Shown: positions 10,673-23,140, counted from the first letter of the stretch. The stretch: 64,000 nt of DNA from Corbicula japonica (GCA_038501625.1 JAZAYU010000224.1:186001-250000), one strand, 5' to 3'. The notes: generated by a model not told the origin, from the sequence alone. Numbers and translations: made by a program.

Positions 10673-12295
10673 CAGGGCTCTCAGTAGAGGGAGACTTGGG
10701 AGAAGTGGTCTTTAAAATGGGCTTTTCATCAGAAAATTAGAGGCCATCGCCTTTCAAATTGGGAAACTTATGCGAGATTATTGTTTATTTTGGGAAAACA
10801 GAATTCATTGAAAGATGAATACGAGTGTAAGAATTTGAATTGTAACTAGAATTATCACTGAAAGTGATTAAATACCCCCACATGTATGCTTGATAATTGA
10901 ACTGGGAATGCTTCGAATCAATGGCATAATGTGCCCCACTTTCAATCCAAAGTGTCGTCTTCACAGTAGCCACATATTCAGCAAGTTTCATCACAATATC
11001 TCATTCCTTCTAAATTTATTGAGCAGAAATGGTTTAAATATGTTAGTAACAGTGGCCTTTATCTAACTTTTATCTAAGAACTGTGTGCCAAACATTGTTT
11101 ATGAGAAATCATCCAGAAACCATTTTTTCTATTTTTAGTAACAGTGACCTTGACCCCATCAGGCCCAATTTCAATACCAAGTTTCGTCTTCACAGACACT
11201 ACCTATATAGCAATTTTCATCACAATATCTCATTCTGAACCAAAGTTATTGAGCATACAGTTTATTTTCTATTTTTAGTAACAGTGACCTTGACCCCACA
11301 GGCCTTGAATCCCAAAAGTCATCTTCACAAAAACCATCAATACACCAAATTTCATTTAAGAATCTCATTCCAAGCTATAGTTACTGAGTGGAAACGAAGT
11401 TTTGAAGTTTAAATAACAGTGACCTTGACCTTGAACCCACAGGCCCCAAAGTCAAACCTAATCTTTATCTTGTTATGTTACATCTGTGTCCCAAAAAATA
11501 ATTAAATCTATGAAGAATTTCATGAGTTATAGTCCAGAAACAATTTTTCTTTTTTAAGTTACAGTGACCTTGACACTGACCCCTCAGGCCTCGACCTGTA
11601 TCTTCTGATATTACATATATGTACCAAAAAAGGATTTAATCTGTGAAGTTTTTCATGAGTTATTATCTGGAAACCCTTTTTCTATTTTTAGTAATACTGA
11701 CCTTGACATTGACCCCACCAGCCCCAAAGTCGAACATGACCTGTATCTTGTGATGTTACATCTATTTACCAAACAAGGATTAAATCTGTAAAGTGTTTCA
11801 TGAGTTATCATCCGGAAACCATTTTTCTATTTTTAGTAACAGTGACCTTGACATTGATCCCACCAGCCCCAAAATCGAACTTGACCTGTATCTTATGACG
11901 ATATACCTGTGTACCAAAAATTATTTAATTCTGTCAAGCCTTTCATGAGTTATCATCTGGAAACGAAGAATCCGACCGACCGACCGACAAGCTCACTCCT
12001 ATATACCCCCTCAAACTTCGTTTGTGGGGGTATAATAAGTATTTTCATCTTAAATTTAATTTTTTTAGAGACTTATTCTCCAGACTTCAATTTTCAAACT
12101 CACCTCAGAAGATTTTGACCATTTTTGGACATCTTACCTATTATTTTGGGAAAAATCTCTGCCACAGGAAAAAATACCATTTTTTGGGATTGGGAAGAGG
12201 CCTTTTATAGGCCTCTGTTACTGTTATATGAGGATGAAAAGCCCTGAAAAAGTGACCAGACTTCTCTCTTTGAGCTATCAGGGAAGTCATTTTTG
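10673..12295. repeat. Tandem-array element with ATACCCCC ends, flanked by inverted related DNA
   Basis: An inner block at 10871-12036 starts aataccccca and ends gtgggggtataat, giving inverted ends of about 10 bases. It is filled by about six or seven degenerate units of 130-147 bp, each with acagtgaccttgac and tttcatcacaat or tttcatgagttat blocks. It finishes with a gaccgaccgacc run near 11971-11988. The flanking stretches 10673-10870 and 12050-12295 resemble each other in opposite orientation (aagtggtc and gggcttttcatc blocks). No coding potential is seen. Confidence 0.6.
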
Positions 12296-12463
12296 CAAAG
12301 ACAATATAGAGAATAATTGCTGTTGACTACAAACTTCTCTATAATCTAGTAAATTTATGACAAAACTTCTCCCCGATTTGCAAGTCCAATGAGAGAACTG
12401 GATCTGCACATTTACATTTATAAAATGTGCAATTTTAACAGCTGACATAGTGTTAATTGGTAA

Positions 12464-13996
12464 TACAGTCCAATCTTGATGACTCGAAATGCGAAGACTC
12501 GATATACTTGTATGATGCGCCATGAAATGCCGGTCCCATCAATTCTTAATATAAATTCATTGTAAAAAAGATGCGGTTACTCAATATGGGCCAAGTTGAA
12601 AAATGCGCTGACACAACATATATTTTAATGCCCCATGAACAGTAATTGAGATGATTTTAATTGCGATGACTTGATATGACTCGATATGTGTGGGTATTTT
12701 TCACACCTTTCACTGGATACAATAACTGGGCCATTGTCCGCATGTCAATAATTAACAAGAGGGCCAATTGGCCCTAAATCGCTCACCTGTCAAACTTGAC
12801 CTAGATATCATTGAGATAAACATTCTGACCAAGTTTGAAGAATATCGGACCAAAATTAAGACCGCTAGAGTGCAGACAAGATTTTTATATAATTTGACCT
12901 AGTGACCTAGATTTCAAGGTCACATAACCCAGTTTCAAACTTGACCTAGATATCATCGAAATATACTTTCTGACCAAGCTTGAAGAAGATCCAACCAAAA
13001 TTAAGACCTCTAGAGTGCAGACAAACTTTTTCCTTAATTTGACCTACTGACCTAGTTTTAAGGGTCACATGACCCAGTTACGAACTTGATCTAGATATCA
13101 TTGAGATAAACATTCTGACCAAGTTTAAAGAAGATTGCACCAAAATGAAGACCACTAGAGTGCAGACAAGATTTTTCCATAATTTGACCTAGTGACCTAG
13201 ATTTCAAGGTCACATGACCCAGTTTCAGCCTTGACCTAGATATCAATGAGATAAACATTCTGACAAAGTTTCAGAAAGATCAGACCAAAATTAAGACCTC
13301 TACAGTGCAGACAAGCTTTTTCTTTAAATTGACCTACTGACCTAGTTTTAAGGGTCACATGACCCAGGTACGAACTTGATCTAGATATCATTGAGATAAA
13401 CATTTTGACCAAGTTTAAAGAAGATCACACCAAAATTGAGACTGCTAGAGTGCGGACAAGATTTTTCTGTAATTTGACCTACTGACCTAGATTTTAAGGT
13501 CACATGACCCAGTTTCGAACTTGATCTAGATATCAATGAGATAAGCATTCTGACCAAGTTTGAAGAAGATTGGATAAAAATTATGACTGCTAGAGTGCGG
13601 ACAACAATTGTGAACGGACGACGGACGGACGATGGACGAAGGGTGATTACAAAAGCTCACCCTGTCACTATGTAACAGGTGAGATAAAAATCAATAAGGT
13701 AAAAATGTATGTGTTCGTCAAAATTTCCATTAAATAAACCTACATCTATTCATTAATGTTTGTTTCTTGTGCACTGAAGCATAGCACCTGATGTAAATTA
13801 ATTAATAAATTAACATGTATCTACATTTCCCGAAGAATATTACAAAAAATCACAATGTGAAATTATTATGGCACCGCACAGATGTAATTTATGTACATGT
13901 ACAAAAAGTACTTGAGATGCATTGACTTGACAAATGCTATGACTCAATTAAATCAGGGGGACCCAAAGCACTTCAAGTCATCAGGATTGGACTGTA
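12464..13996. mobile_element. Tigger/pogo-like MITE, split by a later insertion
   Basis: The left end TACAGTCCAATC at 12464 and its inverse GATTGGACTGTA ending at 13996 form inverted repeats of about 25 bp. The leading TACAGT fits TA target duplication and a CAGT-type pogo/Tigger end. Inside are many short tgactcgat variants, also usual for this group. A tandem-array element (12755-13690) occupies the middle. Confidence 0.65.
12755..13690. repeat. 145-bp-period tandem array inserted in the Tigger-like MITE
   Basis: The block ctagatatca recurs at 12801, 12946, 13091, 13236, 13381 and 13526, spaced exactly 145 bp each time. Every unit carries ctgaccaagtt-like and tgacctagat blocks and no open frame. 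The edges read gctcacctgt (12781) and acaggtgaga (13675), a short inverted pair, and a ggacgacggacggacg run precedes the right edge. Confidence 0.85.
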
Positions 13997-14277
13997 ATTG
14001 CATTTTGGAAGGTGATATTTCTGATTCAATACACCAGCAAAAATAACTTGTTAACTGTATTATTACTATTAACCCTTTCTGCTTTTATCACACGGGCTAA
14101 CAGTGCAGATCCAGATAAGTCTGTACAATATCGTCTGATTAGGATTTGCACTTTGCTTTTTATATAAATATGTTTTCTATTCATTTTTAAGCTCAATTTT
14201 AATAAATTCAATTTTTTAACAACTGCAACTTGAAAATAACATGATTACTCTCATGTACGGTGCATAAGTCAATGCAA

Positions 14278-15280
14278 CCTATTATTATGCCCTATTCCTA
14301 TAAATTTGTGGCTCTTACCTTCAAAAATCACGCATGCGCACAACAGAGCATGTTTCTAAATAAGATTTTGCATTCAAAATAAAAATGTCATCAACACTAA
14401 ACTTTAAACCAACTAAACAAAGAAATAAACGTATCTGGCTAAAAATAACTTACTTTCATTTCTGTTGACCTTCAACATCAGAATCAGTCAGACGCTTTCC
14501 TATCGATTTTGTGGCTCCGATTGATTACTCTATTTTTAGTAACAGATTATATCTAGGTCGCTGATCAACATTAATTAGAGTCCACACTTTATAGTTATGA
14601 TTTTTTTTCCAAATTTCAGTGAAGTTTGATATTGAAACATGTGTGTTTTGTCATCACTGTTATTTGGTTTTAAAATGAAATCAATTGGATTTCCAAATGT
14701 CAACTAACCCAGTTGGCTTTATCAATATCTCATGTCATTGAATTGTACATGTTTTACAACAAATGACTTAAAATTGAGTAGAATTCTATATGTAGGACTA
14801 TATATTCACTGTATTTTGAAGTATTAACTGCATGAATATGAATTGATAATCGGCAAACACAGAAACATAACGCTAACTGATTCTTAATTAGGAGGGTGTC
14901 GCCTAACTGTTTTAGTGGAGTGTATTATTGTAGGCAGAAAATCGATCATTCACCTATCACATGACAAAACAACATGGCTGACAGTTGTTGCTTTGGTGAA
15001 AATAATGAGCAAACTGATTAAATATTGGTTGGAATTAGAGAGTTTAAATATTTTGTAGGTTTTCTGGACGGTTTTTAGTAGTTTTACATGGATGTTATAA
15101 TAATTAGTGGGAAATACCTGTTTTTCTCGCATTTTTCAACTCTTACAATTCTTCGTGTAAACTTCCGGTAAACTTGTATAGAATTCGGACGCGTGTTTGC
15201 ATAGCACGAGCATTATTTCCACAGCCACGAAATCGATAGGAAACCACGAATTGATAGGAATAAGGCATAATTGTTGTTTA
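14278..15280. mobile_element. About 1-kb inverted-repeat element with two nested end pairs
   Basis: The left block at 14278-14312 (attatgccctattcctat) is mirrored by the right block at 15243-15280 (ataggaataaggcataat). A second pair, cctatcgattttgtggct at 14499 and its inverse at 15222-15242, lies just inside. No transposase-like frame is seen. The interior includes hydrophobic short ORFs that I do not consider genes. Confidence 0.55.
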
Positions 15281-16090
15281 TTCAAGGGGGACGGGATTAT
15301 AGGAAGGGACGGAAATATAGGAAAGTAGGATATTTATCTATAATTCATCCAATTGGTGCTGTATGATGTGAACACACTTTTTGTTTGACGACAGATTTGT
15401 AAAGGTTTTGGGAAAACTTCACATTCTAATATACACTTTACTGTTTTTTGTTGCTTTGTGTCATGATTTTCCCATCTGCTAAGCCATGACCTGGCCTAAA
15501 ACTAAAAAGAAACAACTGCAATATAGTTAACTTCAATGTTTCATGATTACTCTGTTCAATGATGCATTAGTTCATGCACCCTTTTTGTTACTTGGTGTCT
15601 ATTTAAAGAGGGCAATGTTAAAGTGAGCGATGGAAATACAGGGAAGTAGGAGATCGTGTTTATCCGAACACGACCAGTTGGGACTTGGCCGAACTAGTTT
15701 CACTTTCATTCTGGCTAAGCAGCAAGCAAAACCTTCAGTCCAATTTACCTTCACTTTATCAGTATATAGCTTGCACTGTTTTCTTTCCTCGGAATGGGGG
15801 GAATAGACATAAAACTGTTTAATTTGGCTTGAATTTACTCTTCCGTGTCCACTTTTGGACTCAAAATGGCGAGGGACGCATAGCGCAAAGGGACGTCACT
15901 CTTACCAGACTAAATTTTTGTTTTCTCACAACGTAGACTCTATCACAGTCATTCATATTCGATAAAAAGATTTATTTCGGTATGTAATACACATACAAGG
16001 ACAATTTAAACAACAGACACGATACATCTGTATAACATACATGAGAAGATATAAGCCATCACATGCATTACAATACCAAGGATAGGGCCA
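15281..16090. other. Non-coding, no gene recognised
   Basis: No supported exon. A CpG-containing patch near 15862-15900 (caaaatggcgaggg followed by gggacgtcact) could be promoter-like, but nothing else supports it. Confidence 0.4.
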
Positions 16091-16099
16091 ATATAAAAC

Positions 16100-16825
16100 G
16101 CAGCTTTTAACGCAGGCTGCGTTTTTCGTGTATAAAACGCAGCTGCGCAGTCTACAGGTATAGATATAGAGGGAAAACGCAGCTTTTTCTAAATATATAA
16201 CTAGACAATATGTTATGTTTATAAAAAAGAAGTATTCACTGTTCTTTATCGTTATTTTATTAAAATATCGTTATATCTTTATGATATAGTAATGTGTTTT
16301 TTCCAAATAAGTAAAAATATTTAATTATTATGTTGAAGTAATTTTCTGAATTACCTATAGATTTTCTTTCCATCCGAATCACTTGCAAATGGATACATCA
16401 ATATCCGATTTTTTTTATTTTTGTTATATACTTAAAGAAATTAGAAACTTATCTTCTTTAAACACGAAAAATATTTCTTGTTTAATGAAGTTGCGTCTCT
16501 TATTTCTCCAAGTATATTATGTTAAGTTTAAAGTTCCCTTTTCATCTATTTAAAAAATTAGAAACGCAACTTCTTTTAACACAAAATATATTTCGTGTGT
16601 AAAAAAGTTGCGTTTCTAATTTCTTTAAGTATATATTGTAAAATTATGTAATTCTTTATACTGACTCTGTGTCCCATATATCATTCGATTTATGTAGTAT
16701 GCGATTTAAGGATATAAAACACATAGACGCAGCCATTATAGATATGTAGGGAAAACGCAGCTTTTTTAACATACGGGAATCGTTAGAAACAATAAAAATA
16801 TACAAAAAAATGTAGCGTTTTTCTG
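16100..16825. repeat. Foldback cluster with aacgcagc and attagaaacgcaac hairpins
   Basis: Positions 16555-16624 form a near-perfect hairpin: attagaaacgcaact on the left, agttgcgtttctaat on the right. A more decayed hairpin of the same sequence lies at 16433-16520. The surrounding DNA has repeated aaaacgcagctttt blocks (16095, 16136, 16173, 16752). The whole stretch is very AT-rich and non-coding. Confidence 0.7.
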
Positions 16826-18283
16826 TCATCAATGTTTTTAAATCAATGTACATTGGATTGATAGTAAGGTCCATATTTAGAGATATGTTTTAAAAGTTTG
16901 TTTATTTAAGCTCGGTAATTGGTAATTGCTGTTAAGTGTCATACAGAGTTTTTTCTCTTTAGGATTTTCATGAACGTATGCGCTACAAAGAAATACATTG
17001 TTTGTTTAATAATTCCACATACAAATATTATTTTATTATTCTTACTCCTGTATGTCGGTAACTTGAAAGATACATTATGCCTTTTAAAAAGCGCATCAAT
17101 GGAAATTGTGTTTTTTTAATTATTACAGAAATTAAATTTTGTCAAGTTCTATTGTAATTGAAAAACAAATTGTCATCACTCAATAATTCAAAAATTGACT
17201 TTGTTGCAGTATTTATTTTCAATGTTATGTTTCAGTCATTCTGCTTGCTAACTTGCTTACAGTCAATCATGCTATTTTCCATAATATTTGTTTTATTATT
17301 TATTTGTTCTATGTTCGCAAATTTTCGTTTCAAACGGATATATCTAGATTATATAAACAGTTGAGATTTTGTGTAAATTAGTGTTCACTTTTCATATAAA
17401 TATTTATAATTTATTGTGTGTTTGTTTTGGAAATAAGAATGGCTTTAGTTTTCGGACATAGCCAAGTGAAGTGCTTGCACGAGTAAATTGACTCTGAAAA
17501 CAGGCCTCCTAGCATGCCTGGACAAAAATAAAGGTTTTTATAAAGGCTCCAATCAATGGAAATAAAGGCCTTTTAGGGTAAAATATTAATAAATAAAGAG
17601 TAAAAAAGGCAATTTATGTCGAATTTCTTTTTGAATAAATGTAATATATTTGGTTATTAACGAAAAAATGTTTACTTATATAAGGCAACCCACATTCTAA
17701 AAATAACAGGTATCAGAAATAGACATAATTGATATTAGTTTCATACTGTCTGAATTATACATTATACTATACATAAGCAGTATCTAAATAACAAAAGGGG
17801 AAGAAATAAAACAACACAACAAACAAGTTCATGATAAGAAAATTACGATAGAAATATCTTTATTTGGTCAATTTAAAAATGATTATAAATGTATGTTTTC
17901 ATTTTTCTTTTAAAACTGAGTGTTTAAACCTGTTTTGACAATAATAGAATGAATGTGCGTCAATGAAATAGATTTAGTCTGTTGTAACATCGAGGTCCAT
18001 GTTATAGTTTATGACACGTTGTAATTGTACAATTGTGCCGAAGGCAGCTTGTCGCTGACCACGTCCTCGTTATCTTGCAATAAACAAGAAATGTGCTACT
18101 GTGCACATTATATAAAAAGAATATCTTCATTATTTAGATACCCGCCCACACGTTTTTACAAGAGATGATATAATTTTTTCAGACAGATGAATGACACACA
18201 TGTAGATCAGGTGATTATTCATCTCTATCAATATAGATAATTTTGTAGCGCATTATAAAAAGAAACGTTAAAAGCCAATTAAA
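16826..18283. other. AT-rich non-coding stretch
   Basis: No exon, RNA gene or clear repeat is supported. Short hydrophobic ORFs at 16919-17119 and 17158-17364 are compositional. Confidence 0.5.
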
Positions 18284-18800
18284 TACACTTAACCAATGTT
18301 CTTACTACACCGTTCGTATTTTCTTAATTTCTCAGTGTGGATTTGAAGTATGCACTTCAATCTTGAAACATATTTTGATACATCAAGGTAGGGGTAAAAT
18401 CAAATGTCACGAAATTGTCAGTAGCGGGTATATTCTCCGTAAATTAAAATTAATTTTTACTTATTAAAAATGGATTCTCAAGTAATTTTGAACATTTCTA
18501 TGCAATTCTGCAATAATGTGATTGGTTAGCTGTGACACTGAGGATTTTTCAGCAGTTTTGGCTGTTTTCAGTATATCCTCTTTACAAAAGCTACGGCTAA
18601 TTTTGTGACTTTTTGTTTTATCCTCACCTCGGTTAAATGTCCATAATTTATGAACGCATGAGGGGATTTAAATGAAATTTTCATAAAAAGAAGTAAAAAT
18701 TGTGCATCTTATAATGTTTAAAATTTGAAGAGTGTACTCCAATTTCATGCGGAGTATTGAAATTTTACAATCGGTGTAGTTAGAACATTGGTTAAGTGTA
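18284..18800. mobile_element. 517-bp MITE with about 28-bp inverted repeats
   Basis: The left end TACACTTAACCAATGTTCT at 18284 and the inverse at the right, ending AAGTGTA at 18800, match over about 28 bases with one difference. The interior is AT-rich and non-coding. A TA target duplication is possible. It ends just upstream of the CG-1-like pseudogene. Confidence 0.7.
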
Positions 18801-18870
18801 TACTGTTGGATATAAAAGATGTGTGTATTAGGAAATCCAGAACATGATTCAATTTCAGGTGGTGGTAGTT

Positions 18871-19335
18871 ATGGCTGGTGCAAACGACATTCCAAGATAT
18901 TGCTGTGAAAACGTCCTTTCTGACGAGGCCAGCACCGGCATCCGTGACTGCTCCTGCTAGGTCCCCTGCAACCCATCCCGCAAATCCTCCATCCCCTATG
19001 ACTGCTGTCCCCAGAAAACCAATCAAAGATAACATTTTTGTGATTGAGAAAAAACAAAATTTATTTTGAATACAGATTTAATTGGAGGCGGGTCCGATGT
19101 CCCTATTTTCTCAAAAAACTGAAAGACCTATTTCCTATCATGAGGCGGCCGGCATATTGAATCAGAATCAAAAGGACAGTATTACCAATGAGCCCCCATA
19201 TAGACCCGAAGCGGGTAATGTTTATGTTTTATCCCGAGAAGAAAGAGGATTGGCGGGCGGACGGATATACGTGGCGTAATTTCGGTATAAAGTTGTTTCG
19301 ATGCGAGGGCAATTATCAGGACAAGTTTCATAATC
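18871..19335 (+). pseudogene. Broken ORF with CG-1-like DNA-binding motif
   Basis: Two plus-strand frames look protein-coding. The first ends at 19069 and has an Ala/Pro-rich stretch; the frame used around 19097-19240 reads through RPISYHEAAGIL and YRPEAGNVYVLS. Near 19240 the similarity moves to another frame, which reads EDWRADGYTWRNFGIK. The order RP..G..y...R followed by DGY.Wrn.G.K resembles the CG-1 DNA-binding domain of CAMTA proteins or CG-1-like domains carried by mobile elements. At least one frameshift and internal stops make it a pseudogene or repeat-borne fragment. It runs directly into the tandem array at 19290. Confidence 0.4.
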
Positions 19336-20460
19336 CCTGACTGTATTTTGACAAAGTTATGCCCCTTTTTCACTTAGAAATTTTGTTAAGTTTTTTTGTG
19401 AAAGTTGTGTTTTTCTCAGTAACCGTTTAAGGTACAACTTTGAAACTTAACATAGTTATCTGACATCTCAATACCAATTATGAGGACAAGTTTCATAATC
19501 CCTGACTTATTTTGACAAAGTTATGCCCCTTTTTCACTTAAAAATTGTGTTAAGTTTTTTGTGAAAGTTGTCTTTTCTCAGTTACCATTCAAGGTATAGC
19601 TTTAAAACTTTTCATAATTGTTTGACATCACATTACCAATTATCAGGTCAAGTTTCATAGGGGTTTTGATTGTGTTTTGCAAAAGTTATGCCCCTTTTTG
19701 ACTTAGATTTTTTGTTAAGTATTTTGTGAATGTTATCTGTTGATGCCAAATTGCCTGTTGACGCTTAGCTTGGTTTGTGGGTAGCTTATATCAACAGGCA
19801 GCTTGCGATTGCTACCCAGGTGTCTGTGATAAATGTCAAGGTCACTTGCTAAATATAGAAATTCAGCTTACCCTCAATAACTTGAGTTTGCATTTACCTC
19901 TGGATGCCAAACTTAGTATATGAGTAGCTAATATCAAAAGACAGCTTGGGATTGCCACAGGTATCTGTGATCAAGGTCAAGGTCACTGTTGCTAAAAATA
20001 GAAATTCAGTTTTCCCGCGATAACTTGAGTTTGCTTTGGTATATTTATGCCGAACTTAGTGTTGGTATCTAATATCAAGATGCAGCTTGAGATTGCTACC
20101 CAGGCGCCTGTGATAAAGCTCAAGGTCACTGTAGCTAAAAATAGAAATTCAGTTTCTGATCAATAGCTTGAGTTTTCTTTGGCCTATTGACACCAAACTT
20201 GGTTTGTGGGTAGCTTATATCAAGACACTACTTAGGATTAATACCCAGGTGTCTGTGATAAAGGTCTATGTCATTTTTGCTAAAAATAGAAATTTAGGTT
20301 TCTCCTTATTACTTGGGTTAGCTGTGATCTATTGACACCAAACTTTCTTTGGGTAGCTGATACCAAGACGCAACTCGGGATTTCTACTCAGAAGTCTGTG
20401 ATCAAGATCAAGGTCACTGTTGCTAAAAAAAGAAGTTCAGTTTCTTTATATCAGCGTGGC
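19290..20460. repeat. Two consecutive degenerate tandem arrays
   Basis: About 19290-19740 holds three units of about 160 bp with aagtttcataatccctgac and ttatgcccctttttcactta blocks. About 19740-20450 holds five units of about 150 bp with gggtagcttatatcaa and aaggtcactgttgctaaa blocks. Neither contains a real ORF. Confidence 0.75.
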
Positions 20461-20559
20461 GACGACTTTTTCTTGTTTTTTTTATCCGGCCATAAATAAA
20501 ACTTAACATTCTTATGTTCGCATTTATTTCTTCTCCACTTGCCAAAACTTATTTTTTAA

Positions 20560-22150
20560 AACTCTGGAGATTTTGTCGGCATAAATGTAGCAATATTTCT
20601 GGGGTTTAAGAGTTTATGAAGGTTTATGGGGAAATCTTTTCTTTAAAGAACCTAGACGCTCGATATGTTTCTTTTATCCCTGTCATCGTGTTCTTGCTTA
20701 TTTGACTCCAGATGCTCTGGTCTCGATAAGACCATTGAGTACTCGCCCTTTTGGCTTTGCAATTCTATTAGCTTCTTATGTTTATATGTTTGTGTGCTTT
20801 TGCATGCAACATTTTTAAGCTGTTGGGTGAGTTGGAGTTATTTCACCAAGACAACTTGTACTTGTTTTGTGATAGGAGAACGTTTTGGGGGCAAGTGTGA
20901 GGTTGGTGCACCTTAGAACCTAATTTAAACCCCCAGTGGCAATTTGTTTTGCCACTGACCGTTCCAAGGCGGTAACCCCAAGGGTTCTCTTTTTCGTTAA
21001 TTGTTTGTGGCTTCTTTATTAAATTGACATACTTACAACAAATATGCTCTCTCTTCCTCTCTTCTTTTTCGCTGCGTGGGGGGTGGGGGGGGGGGGGGCT
21101 GCTGTGTTTTGTGAGTGTAGCGATTCCTGATATGCATATATCACTTTTTCACTTATTCAAGCACATGAAATGCTATCCCAACTAATTGTGCGCAATAAGG
21201 GCTTTTTCTAAATTTAAGATGGTTGCCCATCTATAAAAAGTCAGAATGATGATGATTCTGTGCTTGCAGTCGAATTTTTGAGAATAATGAAAATGCCAGC
21301 TATCAGAAAGGCATCAAAGACTATACCTGGACATCACAACACCCTACCGGGTGCATATTTCATTTTTTTATATTCACGTTTTTAAGAAGGTTATGAAGGC
21401 TTATAAAGCTTTATTTTATTCCTGCCATCGTTTATTTTGATGACTGAACCTCATGTTTCTGTAAGGTCATTGGGTACTTGCATTTGTCGCTTGACAACGC
21501 CATTACCTTCTTACATTTTATATATTTGTGTGCATTCGCTAGCAACATAGCCGAGTTGATAGATAGGTTGGAGTTATCTCACCAAAACAGCTTCTGCTTG
21601 CTTGTTCATAATTATGAGAATCTTCACTCTCTTACACTATCGGCTCATAACTTTCACCTCTGTTATAGGCTGGGACTACTTTCAACTACTTTTACTTAAA
21701 CTAAAAAAAATAGTTCACCGATTACATTTAAAATTGCTTGGGTTTCTTTGGTTTAAATGAAAGATAGTGAATATCTGTCATTTGTTTATCCACAAGCTTT
21801 CATAGTCATAATTATGAGTCAATAAAATAAGGCTTGACATTGAGCCTTTCGCAGAGATGTAAAGTGAGTGTAAGGAACGACATTTCTGCGAAGGAGATTG
21901 GAGAATCTGTAGAGGCAAGTGTGAGGTTGGTACACTCTAAAACCTGGTTAATAGCCCGGTTAAAAAAACTCACTCTGACCGGTCTAAGGCGGTAAGCCAT
22001 CGGGTTCTTTCTTTTAATTGTTTGTGGTGCCTATTATTAACTTTATCATTATATAAACCCATGCACTTTTCTCCTCTGCTTTTTGACAGTTGAGAATATT
22101 TGTCTTCTGGTTTAAGCCATCCCTGAAATGCATATTGTACTTGTTATCGA
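20560..22150 (+). repeat. Two copies of a dispersed repeat family (tatgcatatttcac family)
   Basis: The copies at about 20560-21150 and 21370-22140 share an ordered set of blocks: aagaccattgagtactcgcc, ttatttcaccaagacaactt, agtgtgaggttggtgca, ccactgaccgttccaaggcg, and a 3' block gattcctgatatgcatat. The family recurs at 22640, 37640, 38530 and, inverted, at 40200, 41690 and 61090. No intact ORF is seen. It may be a SINE or the tail of a larger retroelement. The stretch 21155-21345 between the copies matches 36905-37125. Confidence 0.7.
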
Positions 22151-22219
22151 CCTCAAGACCTGATCTTTTTACTGAATGATATTTGAACCTTTATTTATAA
22201 ACAACTAACAGGCATCCTT

Positions 22220-22639
22220 ATGGGTACTCATTATCCAATTCGTATTTCTGATTCGTTTTATATAAATAGAGGAAAATGGAACTTTGAAGGCCGCAAAATG
22301 GGAACCTTCAGTGCTTTTAAGCTATTTGTGTTAAGGCTTTGTAGGTTTTTAATCTTTCGCCGTTACCCAGATTTAATTCAAAAATACAGGTGCAGTTTAA
22401 AATCACTTTTGCAACAAGGTATTTACAGCCAGTTTTTTTATGGGGGTTTAATTTATAAACTTAAGAAAATAAGAGGCAATGTTAATTTCTCCCGGTTATT
22501 TGTAAAAACCATCGGTAAATTCAAAAAGAAAGGTTACTTACATGATATTGTACAGTGCTCTGCAGGCCTGGTGATTAACCAATTTAGAGTTGATCGTTAT
22601 GCTAACCTCGTTGGTTACATGACGGTGGCAGGCTTGTAA
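22220..22639 (+). pseudogene. 139-residue retroelement-like ORF
   Basis: An uninterrupted frame with an ATG at 22220. The protein is basic and aromatic-rich, with FYGGLIYKLKKIRG, NFSRLFVKTI and INQFRVDRY blocks. Similar strings recur, in my recollection, at the C-termini of repeated proteins in molluscan genomes, which suggests a mobile-element fragment, not a host gene. No known domain can be named. Copies of the dispersed repeat family flank it on both sides. Confidence 0.4.
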
Positions 22640-23140
22640 GAGTTTATGAATGTTTAATGGGAAAATCTTTTTACAAAGAACCTAGAAGCTCGATTTGTTT
22701 CCTATATCACTGTTATAATGTTCTTGCTTATTCGACTCCATGGGCTCTGGTCTCGGTAAGATCATTGAGTATTCACCCCATTGGCTTTGCAATGCTATTA
22801 TCTTATTATGTTTTATAGGTTTTATATTTTTGTGTGTGTTTTTGCATGCAACGTTGTTAAATTGATGGGTGGGTTGGAGTTATTTCACCAAGACAACTTG
22901 TACTTGTTTGTTGATATGGGAACCTGTTGGAGTAAGTGTGAGGTTGGTGCACCCTAGTTTTGAATGTTTTACCACTGAAATGCGGTAAACCCAAGATTTC
23001 TCTTTTCCATTAATTGTTTGTGGTGTCTTATTTGAAATTAATCTTATAAAACATGCTGTCTTTCTCTCTTCTTTTTCGCTTCGTGTGGACACTGTGTTTT
23101 CTGAGTGTGGCGATGCCTGCATATTTCACTTTTAACATAT
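22640..23140 (+). repeat. Dispersed repeat family copy
   Basis: Same block order as 20560-21150 (tcgatttgtttcctatatcactgtt, ttatttcaccaagacaactt, agtgtgaggttggtgcaccc), with the last part decayed. Confidence 0.7.

Noticed and set aside
14454..14530. Non-coding first exon of the zinc-finger gene (minus-strand donor at 14453)
   Set aside because: The donor is good, but the stretch overlaps an inverted-repeat element and nothing else ties it to the exon at 7172.
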